Of a stretch of 64,000 bases of DNA, positions 1 through 8,385 are shown one piece after another (the stretch's first letter is position 1; the number at the start of each line of letters is the position of its first letter). The notes beneath the pieces were generated by a model that had not been told where the DNA came from, searched no databases, and saw nothing but the letters and a program-made list of their open reading frames with translations. Source of the DNA: Acidovorax sp. FJL06 (lineage in GTDB: Bacteria; Pseudomonadota; Gammaproteobacteria; Burkholderiales; Burkholderiaceae_C); assembly GCF_003852545.1 (NCBI RefSeq), contig NZ_QAJR01000003.1, forward strand, positions 84,142 to 148,141. The letters are read 5' to 3'. Made by a program: the position numbers and the translations under genes.

Positions 1-2028
1 AATGTCCACGGCGCTGTCCACGCTGATGCCGATGTCGGCCGCGCGCAGCGCGGGCGCGTCATTGATGCCGTCGCCCATGAAGCCCACCACATGCCCCCCC
101 GCGCGCAAGGCATGCACCAGGCGCTCCTTGTTCAGTGGCGAGAGCTTGGCGAACAGGTTGTGCGACTCGGCGGCCCGGGCCAGCGCGGCATCGTCCATCG
201 CATCGATGTCCCCGCCCAACAGCACGCCCTGCACCGGCAGGCCCACCTCGCGGCAGACCTTGAGCGCGACCAGCTCGTTGTCGCCGGTCAACACCTTCAC
301 CGCCACGCCATGCGCGGCCAGCGCCCTGAGCGCCGGTGCCGTGGACTCCTTGGGTGGATCCAGAAACGCCACGTAGCCAATCAACGTGAGCCCGGCTTCA
401 TCGGCCACGCTGTACACCGTCTGGTGCGGGGGGGTCTCTTTCATGGCCACAGCCACCACCCGCAGGCCCTCGTTGTTCAGGCCCCGTGTCACCGCCAGCA
501 CGCGAGCGCGCAGGCTGGCGTCGAGCGGCAAGTCCTGCGCGCCCGATGCCTCCACCACACGCACCTGGGTGCACACGGCCAGCATTTCCTCCACGGCCCC
601 CTTGCAGATCAGCTCATGGTGGTCGTCGCGCTCGCTCACGATGACCGACATGCGCCGGCGCACGAAGTCGAACGGGATCTCATCCACCTTGCGGTAGTCC
701 TGCGCCAGGCGCAGGTGGGCCTGCAGTTCCACATGCTCCAGCACGGCACGGTCCAGCAGGTTCTTGAGGCCGCTTTGGTAGTGGCTGTTGAGATAGGCGA
801 AGGTGAGCACCTCGTCACTGTCGTGGCCAAACACATCGGTGTGGCGCTCCAGAAAGATTTTGTCCTGAGTGAGCGTGCCGGTCTTGTCGGTGCACAGCAC
901 ATCCATGGCGCCAAAGTTCTGGATCGCATCCAGCCGCTTCACAACCACCTTCTTGCGCGACAGCAGCACAGCCCCCTTGGCCAGGGTGCTGGTGACGATC
1001 ATGGGCAGCATCTCGGGCGTGAGGCCCACGGCCACCGACAGCGCAAACAGAAAGGCTTCCAGCCAGTCGCCCTTGGTGAAACCGTTGACCAGCAACACGA
1101 TGGGCACCATCACCAGCGCAAAGCGAATCAGCAGCCAGCTCACGCTGTTGACGCCCGCCTGGAACGCCGTGGGTCGGCGGTCGGTCGCCGTGACGCGCGT
1201 GGCCAGCGTGCCAAAGTAGGTGTGGTTCCCCGTGGCCACCACCAGCGCCGTGGCGGAGCCCGACACCACATTGGTGCCCATGAACAGCAGGTTGCCGGCC
1301 TCCAGCACGCTGGTGCCAGGGGTGCTGCGCTCGGCAAACTTTTCGACCGGCAGCGATTCGCCCGTCATGGCCGACTGGCTCACGAACAGATCCTTGGCCG
1401 TGAGCACCCGGCAGTCCGACGGAATCATGTCGCCCGCCGACAAAACGATATGGTCGCCCGGCACCAGCTGGCCGATGGGCAGCTCGCGCGATGTGGCGGC
1501 CCCGCCCCGGGGCTCGCCGCTGCGGCGCAGCACGGTGGCCGTGTTGCTGACCAGCGACTTGAGGCGCTCGGCCGCACGGTTGGAACGCCCCTCCTGCACA
1601 AACCGCAGCAGGGTTGACAACACCACCATGGCCAGGATCACGGCGGTGGCTTCATGGTCTTCGGTCAGGTAGGAAATCAGCGCCAGCACCGTGAGCAGGA
1701 CATTGAACGGATTCTTGTAGCAGTGCCACAGATGCAGCCAGGCGGGCAGGGGCTTCTCGTGCTCCACCTCGTTGGGGCCGTGCTGTGCCAGGGCGGCCGC
1801 AGCCTGGGCATCGCTCAGGCCTTTCTCGTGCGAATGCAGGCGCATGATCAGGCTGCTCAGCTCTTCGCTGGCGGCCTGCTGCAGTTCGCGGCTGAGCAGG
1901 TTGGGCGAGGTGGCCGGGGTGGGCGCGCGGCCCAGCGTGAGGGTGTCCAGAATCAGCCGACGCGCAAAATGGCGCGTGACATGGCGACTGCGCAGAAAGC
2001 GGTCAAAGATGTTGTGCAGGAAGTTCAT
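1..2028 (-). CDS. mgtA: Magnesium-importing P-type ATPase, 3' part beyond window
   Basis: A P3B-type ATPase that imports Mg2+ across the inner membrane at the cost of ATP. The 676 visible residues contain the N-terminal cytoplasmic region, the first membrane pairs, the actuator domain with its TGES motif, the phosphorylation motif DKTGT (Asp about residue 381), and the hinge motifs TGDN and GINDAP near the window edge. The C-terminal membrane helices lie outside the window. The start ATG at 2028 has GGAG six bases upstream. The frame stays open to base 1 with no internal stop. It lies downstream of a hairpin and a short ORF that resemble a regulatory leader. Assignment to the MgtA/MgtB group is by motif and overall sequence recognition. 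Confidence 0.95.
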   Translation of the reverse strand, partial: MNFLHNIFDRFLRSRHVTRHFARRLILDTLTLGRAPTPATSPNLLSRELQQAASEELSSLIMRLHSHEKGLSDAQAAAALAQHGPNEVEHEKPLPAWLHLWHCYKNPFNVLLTVLALISYLTEDHEATAVILAMVVLSTLLRFVQEGRSNRAAERLKSLVSNTATVLRRSGEPRGGAATSRELPIGQLVPGDHIVLSAGDMIPSDCRVLTAKDLFVSQSAMTGESLPVEKFAERSTPGTSVLEAGNLLFMGTNVVSGSATALVVATGNHTYFGTLATRVTATDRRPTAFQAGVNSVSWLLIRFALVMVPIVLLVNGFTKGDWLEAFLFALSVAVGLTPEMLPMIVTSTLAKGAVLLSRKKVVVKRLDAIQNFGAMDVLCTDKTGTLTQDKIFLERHTDVFGHDSDEVLTFAYLNSHYQSGLKNLLDRAVLEHVELQAHLRLAQDYRKVDEIPFDFVRRRMSVIVSERDDHHELICKGAVEEMLAVCTQVRVVEASGAQDLPLDASLRARVLAVTRGLNNEGLRVVAVAMKETPPHQTVYSVADEAGLTLIGYVAFLDPPKESTAPALRALAAHGVAVKVLTGDNELVALKVCREVGLPVQGVLLGGDIDAMDDAALARAAESHNLFAKLSPLNKERLVHALRAGGHVVGFMGDGINDAPALRAADIGISVDSAVDI

Positions 2029-2038
2029 GGCGGTCTCC

Positions 2039-2173
2039 CTAGCGGCAGTACACGCTGCAGGGCAGTGCGCGCGCAGCATGCACCCCATGGCGAGAGCCGG
2101 GCGAGGCCAGCAAGGCCAGGCGCAGGGCATCGCCCGCCGTGCCGCGTGATGAGAAACAAAAGAGTCGGAACAT
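2039..2173 (-). CDS. Possible 44-codon leader ORF upstream of mgtA
   Basis: A short ORF (begins MFRLFCF, ends in a Cys/Tyr/Arg tail) that stops 10 bases before the mgtA start. Its start codon follows a GAGGGAG Shine-Dalgarno at good spacing, and that SD lies in the 3' arm of a strong hairpin (2175-2218). The ORF stop is followed at once by the GGAG of mgtA, so the two could be translationally coupled. I recognise no family. It could be a sensing leader peptide, as known for mgtA/mgtC in enterobacteria (those peptides have different sequences), or a chance ORF. Confidence 0.35.
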   Translation of the reverse strand: MFRLFCFSSRGTAGDALRLALLASPGSRHGVHAARALPCSVYCR

Positions 2174-2174
2174 G

Positions 2175-2218
2175 GTGAGCACTCCCTCTGGCCCCAGCCG
2201 CCAGAGGATCGTGCTCAC
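2175..2218 (-). promoter_or_regulatory. Long hairpin in the mgtA leader, sequestering an SD
   Basis: Two nested perfect 8-bp arms: GTGAGCAC pairs with GTGCTCAC, and inside it CCTCTGGC pairs with GCCAGAGG, around a 7-base loop with small internal bulges. On the minus strand this sits directly before the ATG at 2173, about 150 bases before mgtA. The 3' arm contains the purine-rich SD of the short ORF, so folding would hide it. A regulatory role is inference; the pairing is seen in the sequence. Confidence 0.6.
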
Positions 2219-2386
2219 GCAGTCACGCAAGCAAGGCGCCTCTGGGCCATGGCCAGATCAAAAAATTCAGGAACAGGAAAAACCATCGGAACGATGGAAG
2301 GTCGGAGCGGCGCTGCACAGCGCCTGTGCGGGTCTGGGTCCATGGGGCCTCCCTGTGTGTATTGGCAATAAGAGAGCGCGACGGGC

Positions 2387-2632
2387 TCAGCGCCCCGAAC
2401 GGTGGCGGGGCTGCACCCAGGGCTGCCCGTGCAGGCAACACCGGATGCGGTGTGTGGGCCAGAGGGTGTGCCCATCCAGGCCCGCCACGGCCTGCAGCGC
2501 ATCACCGCCGGGGTCGCAGCCCACCAAGGGGGCGGCAGCGCGCTGCGCAGGCCGCAGCGGTGCAGCGCCATGTGGGGTGCGCAGCACCAGCGCACGCTGC
2601 AAGAAGGTCGGCAGATCAACAAAGTAACGCAT
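2387..2632 (-). CDS. Hypothetical 81-aa ORF between response regulator and mgtA
   Basis: The ORF begins MRYFVDLPTF, has AGGA nine bases before the ATG and a GC-rich third position like neighbouring genes, and lies on the same strand as mgtA. It has two cysteines in a row and a tail rich in Arg/His/Pro. No family is recognised, and several other frames are also open in this GC-rich stretch, so it may be spurious. The rest of 2219-3052 shows no gene I can support; it presumably carries the mgtA promoter. Confidence 0.25.
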   Translation of the reverse strand: MRYFVDLPTFLQRALVLRTPHGAAPLRPAQRAAAPLVGCDPGGDALQAVAGLDGHTLWPTHRIRCCLHGQPWVQPRHRSGR

Positions 2633-3052
2633 GGCCGTGGTCCTGGTCGGGCAACACGGAGCGTGCAGACGGGTACTGGCGCCGGTGGGCACCCTGGTCA
2701 CAGGCGGTCAGCACCCTCAACAAGAGGGCACGGCCTGCACCAACGGTGCACGGGCAGGAACACGGCAAGACGGGATGGCCGACCGAGGTGCCCGCGCCGG
2801 GGCATATCGGAAGGCTGGGAGAAGCGGGGCCTGGGCCTGCACGGAGCAGCCTGTGGCCCGGGAGCGGGCGTCAGGAGGCCTGGCAGGCAGCAGCCGTCAC
2901 GGCTTGCTGGGATTCACTGCAACAACTGGCACTTTCCACGCTGGGGGCTCCGAAAATGAAGGTGGGCGATTATTGCACTGCAACATGGCAGGGTCAAAGC
3001 ACTTTTTCGCAGGCCTTTGACCACCCGCACCGGCAGCTGGTCGCCCCTCTTC

Positions 3053-4135
3053 TCACCCCTCGAACTGCGGATGCAGCTGCCGGATGCGGTTCATCGCCAT
3101 GGCGGCAGCCGCCGTGCGCGTCTCTACCCCCAGCTTGGCAAACACGCGCTCCAGGTGTTTCTTCACGGTGGCAGGGCTGGCGCCCAGGATGTCGCCGATG
3201 TCGCGGTTGATCTTGCCCTTGACCACCCAGTACAGCACCTCGGCCTCGCGGGCGGTGAGCTTGAACGACAGGCTCATGGATTCGATGATCTTCGCGTCGG
3301 ACACCTCGCGCATCACGATGAGCCAGTCGCCACCGCCCGCGCTGTCGCCGGCCTGCTGGTGCAGGCGGAAGGTGAGCCTGCGGGCGCCCTGCTCCACCGC
3401 CAGGCGCGGCGGCTCGGCCAGCGATGCGGCCAGCAGCTCGGCGGCGTTGTCGGCCAGCACATGGCGGCGCAGCCAGGCCTGCACGGGCTCGGGCGCCCAG
3501 TGGCCGAAGGCGGTGGGCGCGCCGTCCGGGCCCACCTCGCCGAAGTAGCTTTGCAGCAGCTCGCGCGCCAGCGGGGTCTGCCACACGATGCGGCCGTCCA
3601 CCGCGCGCACGGTGATGCTGGCGTAGCCGAAGGCATCGAGCGCATTGCGCGCCTCGCGGGCCTGGCGCGCGTCCTGCCGGGCCTTGCGCGCAGCGCCCAG
3701 GTGCACGCCCATGCGGGCCATCACCTCGCGTGGCTTGATGGGCTTGGTGACGTAGTCCACGCCGCCCGCCTCCAGCGCAGCCACCAGGTGTTCGGTTTCG
3801 GTCAGGCCGGTCATGAAGATGATGGGGATGTGCGCGGTGGCGGGCGACGCCTTCAGGCGCCGCGCGACCTCGAAGCCGTCCATGCCAGGCATCATGGCGT
3901 CGAGCAGCACGATGTCGGGCAGCGCCTGCGCGGCGCGCTGCAGCGCGGCCTCGCCATGCATGGCCACCAGCACCGTGTAGCCCGATTCATCGAGCGCGTC
4001 GTGCAGCACGGCCAGGTTGTCGGGCACGTCGTCCACGATCAGCACCACGTCGCTGTCGCTGCGGTCCAGCGCTGCCAGCGCGGGGGTTGCCGGGGTGGAA
4101 GGAGGCAAGGTCGCGGTCATGGGGGGGATGGTCAT
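3053..4135 (-). CDS. Two-component response regulator, REC plus LuxR-type HTH
   Basis: A 360-aa transcriptional regulator. The receiver domain (about residues 29-145) shows the acidic pair D35/D36, phospho-acceptor D79, T109 and K131. A middle region (about 150-285) looks PAS-like. The C-terminus is a LuxR/NarL-type helix-turn-helix with the LTxREAEVL start and the SPATVKKHLERVF recognition region. The start ATG is two bases after the TGA of the upstream permease-kinase, so the two form an operon and very probably a cognate pair. REC-LuxR regulators paired with transporter-fused kinases are known (CrbS/CrbR type). The target genes may be the adjacent urease genes; that is inference. Confidence 0.88.
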   Translation of the reverse strand: MTIPPMTATLPPSTPATPALAALDRSDSDVVLIVDDVPDNLAVLHDALDESGYTVLVAMHGEAALQRAAQALPDIVLLDAMMPGMDGFEVARRLKASPATAHIPIIFMTGLTETEHLVAALEAGGVDYVTKPIKPREVMARMGVHLGAARKARQDARQAREARNALDAFGYASITVRAVDGRIVWQTPLARELLQSYFGEVGPDGAPTAFGHWAPEPVQAWLRRHVLADNAAELLAASLAEPPRLAVEQGARRLTFRLHQQAGDSAGGGDWLIVMREVSDAKIIESMSLSFKLTAREAEVLYWVVKGKINRDIGDILGASPATVKKHLERVFAKLGVETRTAAAAMAMNRIRQLHPQFEG

Positions 4136-4137
4136 CG

Positions 4138-7100
4138 TCACGAGGGGGCCTGCTCCAGGATCTGGCCCATGGCGTCGAACTGAAACTCGCGCGCCATCTG
4201 CCGCATGGTGTGCACAAACGCCTGGTGTGCGGGCTGGCTGCGTTCGATCTCGTCCAGGGCGTTGAGGATGCCCCGGTAGTAACCCAGCGCCACGGCCTGG
4301 GCCAGCGCGGCCAGGGCGGCGGCGTTGGGGTAGCTCATTGGCTTGGCCGCGGTGGGTGCAGGGTGCAGGGGCAGCGCTGCTGCAGGCTGCGCCAACGCAT
4401 CGCCCTCGTACACCCACTGCAGCCCCAGGCGGCGCTCCAGCCAGTCCAGCAGCTCGGTGTGGCGCACGGGCTTGACGATGAAATCTTCGGGGCGAATGTC
4501 CACGTCGTTGTCCAGCGCCTTGTCGAAGGCGTTGGCCGACACCACGGCACAGCGCACGCCCACAAGCTCCATCTGCCGCACGCGCCGCAAAGTCTCCCAG
4601 CCGTCGATGCCCGGCATGGCCAGGTCCATGAAGATCGCGTGGGGCCGGTAGCCCGTGGCCAGCAGGTCCAGCGCGTCGTGGCCGCTGGCGGCCTGGCGCA
4701 GCTCGAAACCCAGGGGTTCGAGCAGTTGCACCAGCAGCTCGCGGTCGGGCTCTTCGTTGTCCACCACCAGAATGCGGCGGCGCTCGCCCGCATAGCCCAC
4801 CCGGCCCTTGCGCGCCGGCGCTACGCGGCCGCTGCCGGCACCCATCGATGCCGGAGACTTGCCCAGCGCCTCGGCGTGCACCTCGGGCAAAAACAGCTTG
4901 ACGTGGAACACCGAGCCCACGCCGGGCTGGCTGGTGACCGACATTTCACCACCCATCAGCACGGTGAGCATCCTGGCAATGGTCAGCCCCAGCCCCGCGC
5001 CCGGCGCCGCCGCAGGGCCGCTGCCACCGGTGGAGCCGCCGCGCGCAAAGGGCTCGAAGATGCGCTCGATCTCGTCGGCGCTCAGGCCCGGCCCCGTGTC
5101 CTGCACCTCGATGCGCGCCATCTCGCGCGCATAGCGCACGCGCAGCGTGACCCGGCCCTGCGCGGTGAACTTGACGGCGTTGCCCAGCAGGTTGATGAGG
5201 ATCTGGCGCAGGCGCTTGTCGTCGGCCCGCACCACCTCCGGGACCACGCCCTGCACGTCGAACACGAACGCCAGGCCCTTGGCGGCGGCCTGCAGCTCGA
5301 ACAGCGCGGCCATCTCGTGCAGGCCGTCGGCAAAGCGCATGGGCGCCACGTCCAGCGTGAGCTTGCCCGACTCGATGCGTGCGATGTCCAGCGTGCCCTC
5401 AATGAGCGAGAGCAGGTGTTCGCCCCCCCGGCGGATCACATGCACCGCCTGCTTGCGGTGCGGCGGCACGCCCGCGTCTTCGCCCATCAGTTGCGCATAG
5501 CCCAGGATGGAGTTGAGCGGCGTGCGGATCTCGTGGCTGATGGCGCTGATGTAGCGGCTCTTGGCCTGGTTGGCCTGCTCCGCCGCCTGCTGGGCCTGCT
5601 CGGCCACACTGCGGGCGGTTTGCAGGGCTTCGTCGGTCTGGCGGTGCAACTCGATCTCGCGCACCAAGAGGCCCGTCTGGCGGTTGGACTCCTCCTGCGC
5701 CACCTGCCGGCTCTTGTGCGCCAGCACCAGCCACCAGGCCACGATGCCCGAGATGACCAAGAGCGCCAGGTAGGCCTTGAGCAGACCCGAGCGCAGCGCC
5801 ACCTCGGGTGCGGCCATCACCTCGGTGTCCGTCGCCGCCTGGGTGATGGTGTTGAGCTCCTGGTGGTACAGCAGCCCCATCACCGAGGCCAGCAGCGGCG
5901 CAATCACCAGCATCAGCAGCAGGAAGTGGCCCAGGCCCGTGTCCAGGTAGCGCCACACCGCGCGCGGCAGCACCCAGCGCAGCGCGGCCGACCATTGCAC
6001 CGCCATGCTCGCATGGGGCTTGCACAGGTCGCCGCAACGCGCATCCAGCGTGCAGCACAGCGAGCAGATGGCACCCCGGTAGGCGGGGCATTGGGCCATG
6101 TCGGGCGCTTCGTATTCGCGCTCGCAGACCACGCAGCGCTGCACGGTCAGGCGCTGGTAGGTCCCCAGGTCTGCAGCCCGGGCACCGGGCACCGGGCCCA
6201 GCATGGGCACAGCCACGGGCTCGCTTTGCCGCGCGATGTAGTACTTGCCGCGCGTGGCCCAGGCGATCAGCGGGGCGGCCACAAAGGCCACGGCCATCGC
6301 GATCACCGCCGAGAACGCCTGCGGCAGCGGCCCGAACAGGCCCAGGTGCGCGCTGATGGACAACATGGACGCCAGCGCCATGGCCCCCACGCCCACGGGG
6401 TTGATGTCGTACAGGTGTGCGCGCTTGAACTCGATGCCCTTGGGCGACAGGCCCAGCGGCTTGTTGATGACCAGGTCGGCCACCACCGACATGATCCAGG
6501 CGATGGCGATGTTGGAGTACAGGCCCAGCACCTCGCCCATGGCGCGGAACACGTTCATCTCCATCAGCATGAAGGCGATCAGCGTGTTGAACACCACCCA
6601 CACCACGCGCCCCGGGTGGCTGTGCGTGAGGCGCGAGAAGAAGTTGGACCACGCCAGCGACCCCGCGTAGGCGTTGGTGACGTTGATCTTCATCTGCGAG
6701 ACCACCACGAACAGCGCCGTGGCCGCCACCGCCCAGCCGTAGTGCGGGAACACGTATTCATACGCCACCAGGTACATCTGGTTGGGGTCCACCGCGCGCT
6801 CGGCCGGCACCATGTGGGTCAGGGCCAGGTAGGCGAGCAGCGCGCCGCCCAGCATCTTGAGCACCCCCAGCACCACCCAGCCCGGCCCGCCCACCAGCAC
6901 GCCCAGCCACCAGCGCCCACGCGTGCCTGGCGTGCGGGCGGGCATGAAACGCAGGTAGTCGGCCTGCTCCCCCATCTGGGTGATGAGCGCAATGCCGACG
7001 GTGAGCGCCGCACCAAACAAGGGCAGATGAAAGCTGGCACCGCGTGCGGATTCACCACCATAGTGCACAACCCCCGCGAATGCACCAGGATCGCGCATGA

Positions 7101-7752
7101 GCACATAGCCAAAAGGCACCACCAGCATCACCAGCCACAGCGGCTGCGTCCACACCTGCAGCCGGCTGATGGCCGACACGCCGTGGGTGACGAGGGGAAT
7201 CACCACAATGGCGCAGATCAGGTAGCCCCAGGTGGGCGGGATGTCGAGCGCCAGCTCCAGCGCATAGGCCATCACGGCGGCCTCCAGCGCGAAGAAGATG
7301 AAAGTGAAGCTGGCGTAGATCAGCGAGGTGAGCGTGGAGCCGATGTAGCCAAAGCCCGCGCCGCGCGTGAGCAGGTCCATGTCCACCCCGTAGCGCGCGG
7401 CATAGACGCTGATGGGCAGGCCCGCCAGGAAGATGATGAGCCCCGTGGCCACGATGGCCCAGAAGGCGTTGATGAAGCCGTACTGCACCAGCAGCGTGGC
7501 ACCCACGGCCTCCAGGATCAGGAAGGAGGCCGCGCCGAAGGCGGTGTTGGCCACCCGCCATTCGGACCACTTGCGAAAGCGCTGGGGGGCGTAGCGCAGC
7601 GCATAGTCCTCCATGGTCTCGGTGGCCACCCAGCTGTTGTAGTCGCGCCGGACCTTGACGACCTGCTGTGGGGCCTGGGCGTCCGCGTCCTGGCCCCGCA
7701 CTGGGGCCGAAGCCACGTCGGGCGGTGCAAGAGAGGCGTTGGAAGGGGGCAT
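4138..7752 (-). CDS. NCS1-permease/hybrid histidine kinase fusion
   Basis: A 1204-aa fusion. Residues about 30-490 match the NCS1 nucleobase:cation symporter family (motif region YNSWVATETMEDYALRYAP, many membrane helices). A Cys cluster follows (CVVC, CSLCC, CGDLC), then two more membrane helices and a coiled linker. The kinase part has a HisKA dimerisation domain with H740 in SHEIRTPLNS, an HATPase domain with its N box (LLGNAVKF) and GAGLGLTIA, and a C-terminal receiver domain with D1043. It ends in an Hpt-sized helical tail whose catalytic His I could not assign. Start at 7752 is chosen because the conserved permease region follows; upstream starts are possible and no clear SD is seen. 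The ligand is unknown; purines, allantoin or urea-related compounds are plausible from the family and the urease neighbour. Confidence 0.9.
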   Translation of the reverse strand: MPPSNASLAPPDVASAPVRGQDADAQAPQQVVKVRRDYNSWVATETMEDYALRYAPQRFRKWSEWRVANTAFGAASFLILEAVGATLLVQYGFINAFWAIVATGLIIFLAGLPISVYAARYGVDMDLLTRGAGFGYIGSTLTSLIYASFTFIFFALEAAVMAYALELALDIPPTWGYLICAIVVIPLVTHGVSAISRLQVWTQPLWLVMLVVPFGYVLMRDPGAFAGVVHYGGESARGASFHLPLFGAALTVGIALITQMGEQADYLRFMPARTPGTRGRWWLGVLVGGPGWVVLGVLKMLGGALLAYLALTHMVPAERAVDPNQMYLVAYEYVFPHYGWAVAATALFVVVSQMKINVTNAYAGSLAWSNFFSRLTHSHPGRVVWVVFNTLIAFMLMEMNVFRAMGEVLGLYSNIAIAWIMSVVADLVINKPLGLSPKGIEFKRAHLYDINPVGVGAMALASMLSISAHLGLFGPLPQAFSAVIAMAVAFVAAPLIAWATRGKYYIARQSEPVAVPMLGPVPGARAADLGTYQRLTVQRCVVCEREYEAPDMAQCPAYRGAICSLCCTLDARCGDLCKPHASMAVQWSAALRWVLPRAVWRYLDTGLGHFLLLMLVIAPLLASVMGLLYHQELNTITQAATDTEVMAAPEVALRSGLLKAYLALLVISGIVAWWLVLAHKSRQVAQEESNRQTGLLVREIELHRQTDEALQTARSVAEQAQQAAEQANQAKSRYISAISHEIRTPLNSILGYAQLMGEDAGVPPHRKQAVHVIRRGGEHLLSLIEGTLDIARIESGKLTLDVAPMRFADGLHEMAALFELQAAAKGLAFVFDVQGVVPEVVRADDKRLRQILINLLGNAVKFTAQGRVTLRVRYAREMARIEVQDTGPGLSADEIERIFEPFARGGSTGGSGPAAAPGAGLGLTIARMLTVLMGGEMSVTSQPGVGSVFHVKLFLPEVHAEALGKSPASMGAGSGRVAPARKGRVGYAGERRRILVVDNEEPDRELLVQLLEPLGFELRQAASGHDALDLLATGYRPHAIFMDLAMPGIDGWETLRRVRQMELVGVRCAVVSANAFDKALDNDVDIRPEDFIVKPVRHTELLDWLERRLGLQWVYEGDALAQPAAALPLHPAPTAAKPMSYPNAAALAALAQAVALGYYRGILNALDEIERSQPAHQAFVHTMRQMAREFQFDAMGQILEQAPS

Positions 7753-7957
7753 GGGTTGGGGTTGCAGCAAGCGTTGCAAGTGCAGTTTCCATGCCACCGG
7801 CCCCCTCAGCGCCCTGCCCGCCTTCGCCCTCTGGCGTATGGCGGGCACGGGGCTTGCTGCCTATGATGAATCCGCATGACAAAGATCGCCCAGCCCAGCC
7901 AGGGACTGCCCCTTCGGGTTGGCACCGCTTCACGGCTGAACCAACTTGCAGCCCCCA

Positions 7958-7992
7958 CATTGAGTGAAACGAAATGGAACTGACGCCTCGCG
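7958..7992 (+). repeat. Upstream copy of the ureA start region
   Basis: A 35-base direct copy, with one mismatch, of 8032-8066, which covers the ureA translation start. The copies are 74 bases apart. This copy also contains an ATG and the first six ureA codons, then diverges into a frame that stops across the true ureA start. Confidence 0.9.
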
Positions 7993-7994
7993 TT

Positions 7995-8012
7995 CGACCG
8001 CCCCAGCGGTCG
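7995..8012. promoter_or_regulatory. Small hairpin between the two ureA-start copies
   Basis: A perfect 7-bp inverted repeat (CGACCGC and GCGGTCG) with a 4-base loop, located between the duplicated ureA start segments. It could affect translation of the ureA message or be a trace of the duplication event. No T-run follows, so it is not a typical terminator. Confidence 0.45.
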
Positions 8013-8047
8013 GGCGATCCATTGACCCCAGCATTGAGTGAAACGAC

Positions 8048-8350
8048 ATGGAACTGACGCCTCGCGAAAAAGACAAGCTCTTGATCTTCACCGCCGCCCT
8101 GCTGGCCGAGCGCCGCAAGGCCCGGGGCCTGAAGCTCAACTACCCCGAGGCCGTGGCCCTGATCAGCGCCGCCGTGATGGAAGGCGCGCGCGACGGCAAG
8201 ACCGTGGCGCAGCTCATGAGCGAAGGCCGCACCGTGCTGACCCGTGCGGATGTGATGGACGGCATCGCCGAGATGATCCCGGACATCCAGGTGGAGGCCA
8301 CCTTCCCCGATGGCACCAAGCTCGTCACCGTCCATCAGCCCATCGTCTGA
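8048..8350 (+). CDS. ureA: Urease subunit gamma
   Basis: The small structural subunit (100 aa) of the nickel enzyme that hydrolyses urea to ammonia and carbamate. The sequence has the canonical start [12 protein letters not shown] and the conserved [16 protein letters not shown] and [22 protein letters not shown] segments, with the family's usual length. It is the first gene of the urease cluster. The expected upstream partner ureD is absent; instead a divergently transcribed permease-kinase lies upstream. The second copy of the duplicated start segment provides the start used here. Confidence 0.98.
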   Translation: MELTPREKDKLLIFTAALLAERRKARGLKLNYPEAVALISAAVMEGARDGKTVAQLMSEGRTVLTRADVMDGIAEMIPDIQVEATFPDGTKLVTVHQPIV

Positions 8351-8385
8351 CCCCATTCCCACTGACTTCCCTTTGTGGAGCCCCC

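Noticed and set aside
4087-7866. 1259-aa open frame on the plus strand
   Set aside because: It is the complement of the permease-kinase gene; the His/Gln/Arg-rich translation has no domains, while the minus strand carries clear NCS1, HisKA and receiver motifs.
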